From Kryptolebias marmoratus (taxonomy: Eukaryota; Chordata; Actinopteri; Cyprinodontiformes; Rivulidae), in the NCBI RefSeq assembly GCF_001649575.2, contig NC_051437.1, positions 21,343,685-21,407,684 on the forward strand: a stretch of 64,000 bases of DNA, read 5' to 3'. Of this stretch, positions 30,226-64,000 are shown piece by piece (positions within the stretch are counted from its first letter, which is position 1; each line of letters opens with the position of its first letter). The position numbers and the translations under genes are program-made. A model generated the notes under the pieces. It ran no database searches. It had not been told where the DNA came from and was given only the letters and a program-made list of their open reading frames with translations.

Positions 30226-30450
30226 GTGAGCGTCTCAGAGCTGTGGAGGAGTCTTTGTTTGGAAAGAGGACATGAGGACAGGAGGATGGGAGGATGGGAG
30301 GATGGGAGGCTCAGACTTTAGGAGGAGACGCTTCCCCTCGGAATGAGAGGATGATGATGATGATGAGTGAGGCAGGTCTGGGCACGCTCAGGCCCCCTGG
30401 TACCTCGTGCCACCTCGCTGGGGCTACATGAGTGTGATCACACCTGGATG

Positions 30451-30534
30451 GTGTGTGTGTGTGTGTGTGTGTGTGTGTGNNNNNNNNNNNNNNNNNNNNN
30501 NNNNNNNNNNNNNNNNNNNNNNNNNNNNNNNNNN
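30451..30534. repeat. GT microsatellite running into an assembly gap
   Basis: (GT)n occupies 30451-30479, followed by 55 N at 30480-30534 and then a G-rich run. The gap was probably caused by the repeat. It lies in tp73 intron 1 and removes no coding exon that I can infer. Confidence 0.95.
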
Positions 30535-30744
30535 GTGGGGGTGGGGGGGGGGTTGTACTTCGTTCTATATTTTTAAATTGAGCAGAAGTTTGCTTGGCCA
30601 ATGAAGCAAATCTTTGCCCTGTTGTTTCATTTCAGCTACCATTTTTAATCTTTATTCTAAGCTTTATAAATAGAAGACATAATTAAAAATGTTTGTCTCC
30701 TTTGCAGAGTGACCTGCCCCTTACCAGACTGCCCATCCTTTAAG

Positions 30745-55449
<24,705 letters not shown>

Positions 55450-57640
55450 AAGCCAAAATATAAGTCTGACTGATTCTTCAAATGTCAACATCATCCTGGT
55501 ACTAGTTTATAAGCTCTTTTATGACCATATTTTAGCTCAGCGATTATTCCAGAGAATTGGCTTCTGCTTTAAAATATTTTGAGTGAGATGTCAAATTACA
55601 TCCCAAATCCATTAGGCAGAAACCTCTCTGATTATGCGATTTGAACTAGACTTTCATGAAAACTGATTAGTGCAGAAAAATGATGTCAGGATACTCTGTA
55701 ACAGTATGTGACCGATCACTTTTATGAAAATATTCACAATGTGTACAAACGTCAAAATAAGACGCGTGACCGCCACCAGCTTGCTAGTTTGAGTTGAATG
55801 TTTCGATAAAAAAACATGTTCTCAGCTAACTTATTTATTTTTCTTTTAGTTTTTCTGTACTTGTACAAATGTAGATACTGTATCTTGTACGTGTTTTGGA
55901 CTAGATGTGTTTGAAAATAAGTATTTAGATTCATGCAAATCTCCTGTTTGAACCAAATGTTTTTATTAATGAAGTGAGATGTCCAGCATGTTTTTTTTTT
56001 CCCAATCATTTCATTGTTAAGCTTAGTTTTATGTGCGTCAGCATTATTAGTGAGTATGTGTTATCTGAAATTTGGTATTAATTCCACTTTTAATACGTTG
56101 TAGAAAGTATGGTATTTTTTCTTGTACAGTAACAAAAACAAACAGTATTAAACTGTAATAGCAAGGATTTTTTTTTAATTAAGTAAACAATCATTTAAGA
56201 TTGACATTTCTGTTTATCAAGAAACATTTCTGAATATTTTAAGCCCTTGCAGGGCAAGGTTCTCGTGTGCAGATTGGAGCTGCAGTACTGTGCAAAAGTT
56301 TTAAGCCATCCTTAATTTCTTTGCTTCCAAAGACTGAAGATTCCTTGTGATTTAAGGTGGTAGTAAAGTAGTCGTTCTCCGAGCATTCTGAAGCTTTTCA
56401 AAGTTTTTCTTAGAATATCGGCTGCCGTTTTTCTTCTTCATTCTTGAAACTCGTGTCCAGTTTAACCTTTGCACCACTCACAGAGGAATAATTATGTTTG
56501 TTCAGCTATTTTTTGCTAAACTACGAATCTTTCAAACATAAAAAAACCACCTATATTTACAAATCAATGTTGTGTCTACGTGTAAAAAAGGACTTTGCTA
56601 AACACCCCCTTTTTAAATTGTATTTTAGGCAATTTGTTTAAAGCAGCTGTTTTAAAAAGCCCATATTTAACAGGGTTTGAGGGGAATTTTCTGTTTTTGA
56701 ACCACAAAGGTGATTCCAAAAATGCTGCAAGCTAGACAATGATGGTAGTATTTTAGGTCCAACACTTCTTTTTATTGTTCTCCACTTGTTCAGGTTTTAC
56801 AGGTTTTTTTAACCACACACTACACCCCACGCTGAAATGCCACGCTTTTAGCTACACCACTTGATCAACTTGATGGTGCAAAACCAGTCTGTTATTTTTG
56901 TTATTTTTTTGTTCATAGCTGCAGTGAAGGAAACTGACAGGTGGGATGGTGTTCCTATTAGTGTGCCTAAATTATTCTGTTTTGTAAAATTCTCTGCAAT
57001 AATACAACTGGTTTATCACTTCAGTTTAAGATTCTTTGTTTGTTTGAATGTTTTATTGTTAAATGGATTAACAAACTAAAATCATTGTCCTAGAAGGGTC
57101 CGGGTACAACAAATGCAATTAAAAGAGCAAAAATTAAGCAAAGAAAAACTTTAAAAAGCCTTTCATTGACCCTTTAGCTCAACTGCATTTGACAATGCTT
57201 TCCAAAAATGGTTGGCTATCTGGAAGCAATAAATAAAACTAAATTTAGAAGTAGGCGGTTTAACCTTATGCACAGTAATTTATCTGTGTATTTTATCTGC
57301 GTGGCACTTGTTTATAGATATTTAATGACAGCATTCCAGTTTTATTTTTAGACTGCAAACCAGCTAGATAAATGCTTAATCAAATAAAACAACCTACTTA
57401 CCAACAACTGGTCAGAGAACAAGCACTTTAATGCTTTAAAAGTAAACTAATTCAGAATTGTCAGTATTGGGCACCTGCATTTTCATGCTGTAAATAAAAA
57501 CCTTTTGTTTTAATACTGTGTGATTTTTTTTCTATCATCAGTTTTGTAAAGAAATGTAAGATGCTTGTAGGAAATGTAGCCTGAGATTGTTAAATGTAGT
57601 GTTTTCCCTTAAATCATGAATAAAATCTATTTGTCCTCAA
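55450..57640 (+). other. tp73: tp73 3' UTR
   Basis: Non-coding sequence after the TGA. AATAAA at 57493-57498 and 57619-57624 are the best distal signals; the second is followed by a TG/T-rich stretch. An inserted inverted-repeat element occupies 56288-57275. Confidence 0.55.
56288..57275. mobile_element. Non-autonomous inverted-repeat transposon (988 bp), TA-flanked, Tc1/mariner-like
   Basis: The left end reads CTGTGCAAAAGTTTTAAGCC. The right end on the other strand reads CTGTGCATAAGGTTAAACCG. Both are directly flanked by TA (56286-56287 and 57276-57277), the target duplication of Tc1/mariner elements. The left terminal phrase TACTGTGCAAAAGTTTTA is one I recognise from fish repeats. There is no transposase frame. 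It sits inside the tp73 3' UTR interval. Confidence 0.7.
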
Positions 57641-57839
57641 TAATGTCTCTGTTGTCCAAACCAGCAAAAAAGAAAAAAGAAAAAAGTTTCGACTTATGAT
57701 GGGAGTTTCTTCTGAAGTCATATTTAAAACAACTAAGATTTATTTAGATATGCATCAAACTTTACATATTGTCCTAATTTCATCAGAATAAAAGGTTTTA
57801 AAACGTGTACAGTTTATTGGATGGAGACAGAATTGCACA

Positions 57840-57981
57840 TCGATGTTGCACAGGACTCGGGGCTCGATTAACCCGCCTGATGTCTGCGCTGCTCCTCGCG
57901 GAAATACTGACGTGTTCACACGACAAGTAGCTAGTGTAGCTAGCTAGGTAGAGCCGGGTAGTGACACAGAATCCGTATCAG
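57840..57981 (+). other. rer1: Probable rer1 promoter and non-coding first exon
   Basis: A GC- and CpG-richer stretch with a CRE-like TGACGTG at about 57,909 ends in the donor ATCAG|GTAAGA at 57981/57982. It precedes the ATG exon of rer1 (acceptor at 59337) by 1.4 kb. The transcription start is not determined. Confidence 0.5.
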
Positions 57982-58328
57982 GTAAGAAGCAATTGCCATT
58001 GTTCGTTTACGATGTGACTGCCGGCACATTCGAGAGATACTGGGAGGTAGCATGTCTGTGACTCAAGTGTGAAAGTGATCGCATCATTTTCTGATTGTAA
58101 TCGTACTCACTACAGATTTGTCTTTCTGGACATGCTAACAGGGTAGCTGCGGAACCGCTGGTAACGTAGTAACGTGCCACAGGAAGTGAGTTGTCCAGTT
58201 TTCGCAGTCGTTGCTGGTATTTGTAGTTCGAATATGTCCCGGTAACGAACGCTTACCGCTAAAGTAGAGACAATACTAAACTACAATTGTCTTGGTCATA
58301 GTTTAAAGTCTTACTTCATGGGAATTGT

Positions 58329-58341
58329 GGGAAATGTAGTT
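58329..58341 (-). promoter_or_regulatory. rer1: ZNF143-like half site near rer1
   Basis: The minus strand reads AACTACATTTCCC, close to the 5' half of the SBS motif (ACTACAATTCCC). It lies about 350 bp inside the inferred first intron, so it may mark an alternative promoter or be incidental. Confidence 0.35.
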
Positions 58342-59338
58342 GCGTGACGTCGTTTAAGGGCCGATTAGCAGGTAACCAAGGACGTACAAGAACTACAAAG
58401 ACCATACAAGCGGAAATGTGGGCCAAAGGGTAACGTACATTTACACGGCTAGTTAGCTATTTATGTGGCTAATTTGTAAGCTAATGCCGATAATACAAAG
58501 ATATGTCCCAGGTTAAAAGTCGGTAGCCCTTGTAAAACTATCTGTTTTACTTAAAGCCCTCATATAAATTTCAAACTTTCCTGTTTTTCCATAAATACGA
58601 GCTGCCTGCGTAGCAACAGCCTAAGCTTGTTGGCTAAGTAATTCAAAAAATGTTAGCTAGCCACAACCAGGAACAGTCTTCTTCGTTCTTTCATTTCTTA
58701 TCTTTTGGTTATTAAACTGAAATGTTCAAAACGAAATACGTCGGTATGCAGTCCCTGTGGCTAGACTTAGTGTTTAGTAAACAATAAAAACACGATGACC
58801 ATAAACGTAAGCCGCTATTGTAGTTAAAATGATCCATTCAGCGTTGCCAGAGCATTTCCTAGTTTCTATTTGAAGTAAGACCCTATGCTAAAACGTAACT
58901 AACGAATCTTTCCCTTTTTACCTATGTTTTAAGAGAAACCATTTATCCCACGTTTGTTCTCTAACTACACTATAACTGATCTCTGTCCAATGGTCATAAA
59001 TCAGCCACTAGTAATTCATGATAGCTGATTATCTGATGTCACATCATCTCATTTCTCAGGAAGTACATAACACAGACTGAACCCAAAACCTGCTTTTAGT
59101 TGGTTCTGTAAGACTGGTTCTAAATATTAAATAAATTTACCTCCTAGTTTGTCTAAATTGGTAAGTTCAGTGCCTTGACTAAAAGTATTTTTTATTTTAT
59201 TTTGTGAAAACAAAGTATATTGTAGAGTTTAAAGGTCAGAATATCGTCTTTAGGTTAACATTTAAGATAACATCACATCCTAAAAGGTCAAAAGATCCAT
59301 TTAACCTATATTTGCGCTTCTTTTTTTTTCCTGTCAGG

Positions 59339-62168
59339 ATGTCAGAAGGGGACAGCGTTGGGGAGTCAATCCATGGGAAACCGTCTGTAGTTGCTGCCTT
59401 TTTCACCAGGATTGGACAGGTGACGCGATTGTCTCTAAGATGAAACAAGTCACTGGGTTTTTGGGATTGAGTTAGTCATGTACAACACTTGGACAGTGTT
59501 GCTAAGATTGTGTTTTCAATCAGATTGTTCGTTTCTGATGGCATGGTTACTTCTCTATATTTTTTCAACAGCTCTATCAGTCATGGCTTGACAAGTCAAC
59601 GCCATTCTCTGCAGTGCGATGGGCGCTCACTCTACTACTTACTCTTGTCTACATGATCAGAGTCTACATACTACAGGTAATTGTTTTATTTTATTTTTTT
59701 TACCTTAAAATATCAGTTGTAGGTTGTTTTTTTTTTCAGCTTATTAATCAGAAAGAGAAACATGGTGATTTTGTTGTGTTTGTTTCAGGGGTGGTATATA
59801 GTAACATATGCTTTGGGAATCTACCATCTGAACCTGTTCATTGCATTTCTATCGCCAAAAGTGGATCCCTCACTACTCGACGAAGGCAAGTTGACGCAAC
59901 GGCTTCGGACTGCACCGTGGTGTTTACTTAGCAGTCAGGTTTCTCTTTAGATGCTTTATTTGGGGTTTTGATTACTTGCTGTTTTCGTATGAGTTTTATT
60001 AAAAGTTCAAATTAAAATGATGGAACTTAGTTACACCTGATTTCTGTGTTTTAGAAGTTGTTGTTAAAAGACTGTGAAGATCACTCTGTCATCCTATAAC
60101 CTCTCTCTCCTGTAGATGAGGGCCCATCCCTTCCTACCAAGCAGAACGAGGAGTTCCGCCCTTTCATCAGGAGGTTGCCTGAATTCAAATTCTGGTAGGA
60201 GTTTAGCTCATGGTTTGGTTATTTATCATGATCATCCGCAGAGGGATTGCAAATAATTTTTCTTTAGAATTACCTGTGTGGCCAAGGAGTAAGTCATGCA
60301 AAACTCATTTGGAAGAGGGTGTAACCTTTTAGCAAAAAAAAAAAAAACATTTATTTAACACCACAAATTGCTCATGATGTCATGTAATCATCTCAACAAA
60401 TTCTTTACCTCTTAGTTGGCCTTTATACAGCATGTCTAGAAGACAAATTTCAAAAATACTTTGTTTGTAAGCACGATGTGGGAGACTTTCAAAGCAACAG
60501 TTGATAATCTTTCAGCAGTTTTGTAAAAGTTTACATTGAACACCTTGTCTGAAAGATCACAGTTCCGCATTCGAGCTCTTTTAGTTTCTCTCATGTTTCG
60601 TCTGCCATCTAGTTATGCAAATTCTTTAACCTCTTGTTTACTAAAACAGGAAGGAAGAAAAAGCGGCTTTTCTGTCAGTCGAACAACCAGCATTAAATAA
60701 GCTAAGAAAGTTTTAAAAGATTGAGGAATATTTATTTTTCTTATGGTCACATGCGGACTTCCTGCATTGAACTGAACAGGTTTTGGTCCTCTTGCATAGT
60801 CAGATTTTTAAAGACAATAGGCTAACTTTAGATTTACTCACAATGAGATGGTTAATTTCCTGTTTCTCGTGGTCTGCAGTGTCATTCCAGACAAGGCGCT
60901 GGTAAAACCTGACGTGTAGTGAGTTTGGTGGAATAGACAGCAGACAGAATTGACATTTCTTCTGTCTGACTGCTCGTATGCTTCCCTTCTGTTTGTCTGC
61001 CCTCTGTGTACTTTGTCTCTCCTTCGCTGGTGACGCCTGTTGACATCTGAGGGATTTAAAATAAATGTTTGCAGAGTTCATATTTTAGCAAACAAATTTA
61101 CATTAGCCTCATTAAGATAACCATGTGACCAGTCATCTGTGATATCCACTGTACAAGTGTTTGCAGTTTAGTTATTAACAAAGTTACAAGAAATAGAAAA
61201 TCCTTTTTCGTTTATAACAAATTCTTTATTAAACTTGTATTACACTTTAACCTATTGAGATTCTAAATAAACACACCTGTTCTTTTTTTGTTGCACTTTT
61301 AAAAGGGATTTAAAGTGTTTGAATATTACCATTTGAAATGCATTTGTTGCTGTCTTAAGACTGTGTTTTGACTCTTCATCACTACACTGGAGATATTCTG
61401 AGTTTTAGTTTTGGATTCTTATAGTTCTTAAAATGCTTATAATATACATTAGTGAAGTAATTTGGTTTGTTGGATGTCATTTGCAGTTATAACTAGTCAA
61501 AGTATAATTATTTCTAATTATCCTGTGGCCTTCATGTGTGCCACACTTTAAGCTCCTTGTTCTTCTGAATGTTTTTTAAGCTAATTCTAAATGACGAGCT
61601 GTATATTTGACGTTTTTGCTGCTAAATAAATGTTTAACATGCAGAAAATGTTCGAGTTCTGCTTCCTCAGGGTTACAAACGGGGTTGTATCATTTAAACT
61701 TGTCTCCTTGCCAGGCACTCTGCGACAAAAGGCATCGTCATCGCCATGATTTGCACATTTTTCGATGCCTTCAACGTGCCAGTGTTCTGGCCTATCCTTG
61801 TAATGTACTTCATCATGCTCTTTTGCATCACCATGAAGAGGCAAATTAAGGTAAAACACAGCCAGGCGTGCACACCTCATACACCAACTCTCTTTGCTCT
61901 GGATAAACAATAACAATGCTGGGCAATGATAGTTTTTATGTTGAGTGTCTGAATATTTTGTAATAAGAGCTTCTCTTTATCTGTTTGACAAATCTTTAGT
62001 GCAACATCATAATTTAAATCGTGTAAATGTTTTGTTAAAAGTTGCCTGAGACTAATTTTTGTTTTCTTTCCTCTTCAGCATATGATCAAGTACAGATACC
62101 TACCCTTCACACACGGGAAGAGGACATATAAAGGCAAGGAAGACACAGGGAAAACTTTTGCTAGTTAA
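59339..62168 (+). CDS. rer1: RER1, retention in endoplasmic reticulum sorting receptor 1
   Basis: Six coding exons: 59339-59419, 59572-59676, 59789-59885, 60116-60194, 61715-61850 and 62079-62168, totalling 588 nt (195 aa; human 196). The ATG lies one base after the acceptor, and the protein starts [10 protein letters not shown]. Conserved blocks are [76 protein letters not shown] and [16 protein letters not shown]. Four hydrophobic segments fit the W-shaped four-helix topology of the family. RER1 is a Golgi membrane receptor that returns certain ER membrane proteins and unassembled complex subunits (for example of gamma-secretase) in COPI vesicles. The intron after 59885 must use a GC donor. 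Within the variable loop one residue is missing compared with human (LLDEDEGPS versus MEDSDDGPS). Confidence 0.98.
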
Positions 62169-63160
62169 AACTCCACTTTACTCTTTGTCTCTGTCTCATT
62201 TGAAATTTATTGGTCACAACTAGTGGGGAGTGATGAAAATTAAAGATCTTTTTTTTTTTTGGTTTTGATTTGGTAAGTTGGACAGGAACATGGAAGCATA
62301 ATGTGAAAAATCTAAGTTTTGATCCATAGTTCAGAGTTAGGAGGAGGATATGAGCAGCATGGATCAAAATACTGACTTGCCCATTAAAATTTCTATTTTT
62401 TTTTTTTTTTAAGATTTGTCTGCATTTGTTAAATAGTACATGGGACTCAGTGCTGCCTTTTGCCTTTTCTACACCATTAGTTAAATGAATAGTCATTAAG
62501 AAGGAACCAACCTAAAATAACATTGCAGTATATTTTCTAATGTCAGGTTCTTTCAACAGTTATTCTGTTATCACTCGATCCCAATATGCCAACTTTTGAT
62601 TAACTTATTGTTTCTTTTCTGTAACAAACTAAACAGTTTATTAGTCAGTGAATGAAGAATGTGATTAGATGTGAAATCTGATGATAAGCCTCAATATTAA
62701 ATCAGTAAGTTTTTGTAATTTGAAATGTTGCTGCTCTGGTTTAAGTGTCTTAGGCAGTTGCAGTTTGTACTAAATGAAGACACTTAGAAGTTCTTAGTGA
62801 CATATCTAAATATGCATTTATGATGGGCAGAAAAACACAGAAGTATCAGAATTCATCACTTGAAATGACTGCATTCAGGACAAAAAAAATTGGTGATTGT
62901 TTATCTTAAATTGGACTTTATGTGCTTTTTTTGTGTGAACTTACTAAACTTTTTCTAAAATGGAATATTCATTGACTACATTTGTAGTCCCCCCCTCACA
63001 ACAACACTAAATCCATAGTTCCAGGAGAGTGTCTCTAATCCCAAAACTACGTCTGTTAGCTACCTTAAATCTATTCTTTCTACTTTTTTGCCATTCTAGA
63101 GTTTAACAAATTGGATATACTGTGCTGCTGAAACTTCTGTAAACTGAATAAAAATAATAA
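62169..63160 (+). other. rer1: rer1 3' UTR
   Basis: AT-rich non-coding sequence after TAA, ending at AATAAA (63147-63152) followed by a TTTG/GTGTG-rich downstream region. Confidence 0.6.
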
Positions 63161-64000
63161 TATTTGGGCTCTGTTTGTGAGTGGGGTTGGGGGAAACATT
63201 TGGCTTAAAATGCGAAGGTTATAAATTCACTTTACCTCAGATTTTTGGACCATTATGTGGAAGTTTATTCTGAAAATACTTTGTCGTCTCTAAAGTCCAG
63301 AATCAGTATTAAAGTATAAATTCATGACACGGTCAGTCTGAGGTAAAATTCAAGTTTTTTTGTTTTTGTTTTTCCCCACCATGAAACTCTTATCTTTGGA
63401 ACATTTACCCATCTTTGTTCCAAAGAAGGAGATTCACGTTGTTTTTTGTTGACTAGCTGTTGTTGTCCTTTACATTCTGTGTTTACTTTGAAAGCAAAAA
63501 GGTAAATATAGTCATTCCAAGCAAACTGTTGTTCTCTTTCTTTTGCAGAGGAAACATAGGAAAACAGACAGAACTTTTAATAAAACAAATGGATGAAGTG
63601 GGTGGCGATCAGACACGTTTTTTCTCTAAACCTTTTGGATTTTTCTTTTCCTTTTCCTATCTCAATGCTGGGAATCTGTCATTACTAAATACTGATCAGC
63701 ACTGTAGTAAGGGAGCAAAACATTTTCCTGTAAAAAGTTTGTGTTTTAATGGGTTGTCTGGATTTGTGTATATATAGTATATATATATATTTTAAAATAT
63801 AATTTTTGCTTTGAGATTTTTTTTTTTTTTTTTTCATCCAACCACCTTGCTATTTACAAGTGTTAAAATCTATTTTGGTTGAAACTGATGAAAGCCAAAC
63901 TGATTAATTGGGTTCTTGAGTTGATAAATTTCATGTTTTTCATAGATTGCATGTATTTTTTCTTGTGCTACAGTTTAAAAAAAAGAAAAAAAAGAATTGA
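63161..64000. other. Intergenic right edge, nothing recognised
   Basis: AT-rich sequence with a (TA)n run near 63,771-63,791 and a T-run near 63,818-63,834. The open frame at 63460-63777 has no family similarity that I can see. Confidence 0.5.

Larger units (their letters stand above)
27744..30707. other. Region between wrap73 and first tp73 coding exon
   Basis: This holds the tp73 upstream region, its likely non-coding first exon and intron 1. The sequence from about 29,600 to 30,400 is richer in GC and CpG than its neighbours, as expected for the TAp73 promoter. A short minisatellite of aggatggg units lies at 30,279-30,309, and a (GAT)n run at 30,347-30,366. Confidence 0.45.

Noticed and set aside
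30311..30604. Frames spanning the N run
   Set aside because: They are formed by the GT repeat and unknown bases and have no coding support.

Overview
The window is teleost nuclear DNA, probably from a percomorph. It has compact vertebrate genes with GT/GC-AG introns, CA/GT microsatellites, an L1-type LINE, several short inverted-repeat DNA elements and a secreted C1q-domain gene of a type expanded in fishes. Gene names rest on hand translation of exons and remembered vertebrate orthologues. No search was run. Species is not resolved.

Layout. (1) 1-6.9 kb: the last three coding exons and long 3' UTR of prdm16 (+), cut by the left edge. (2) 7.7-9.7 kb: a complete six-exon gene (-) for a secreted coiled-coil/C1q protein of 277 aa. 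(3) 11.4-15.5 kb: tprg1l (+), six coding exons, 282 aa. (4) 15.7-27.6 kb: wrap73 (-), twelve coding exons, 449 aa. It converges with tprg1l; their poly(A) signals are about 150 bp apart. (5) about 30.1-57.6 kb: tp73 (+), thirteen coding exons, 670 aa for the TA-alpha form. It starts 3-4 kb from the oppositely oriented wrap73. (6) 57.9-63.2 kb: rer1 (+), six coding exons, 195 aa. For the five complete genes, exon lengths sum to multiples of three and the phases agree at every junction.

The order tprg1l-wrap73-tp73, with the same orientations, matches human 1p36. prdm16 and rer1 are from the same human region, but rer1 next to tp73 and a C1q gene between prdm16 and tprg1l are not the human arrangement.

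Non-genic content. The tp73 intron between the TA exons and exon 4 (31.5-42.1 kb) holds a candidate internal (P2, delta-N) promoter, a 1.1-kb terminal-inverted-repeat element, and a 4.4-kb L1 copy with an uninterrupted 1264-codon ORF2 and a perfect 15-bp target-site duplication. A TA-flanked inverted-repeat element of 988 bp lies in the tp73 3' UTR region, and a 113-bp inverted-repeat element in a tp73 intron.

I saw no new multi-gene system. The observations most worth checking are: the p53-family response element, TATA-like box and MLCDV micro-exon proposed as the fish delta-Np73 promoter and start; three GC-AG introns in two genes; loss of both PPxY motifs and of the transactivation-domain Phe in p73; and the L1 copy with an open ORF2.
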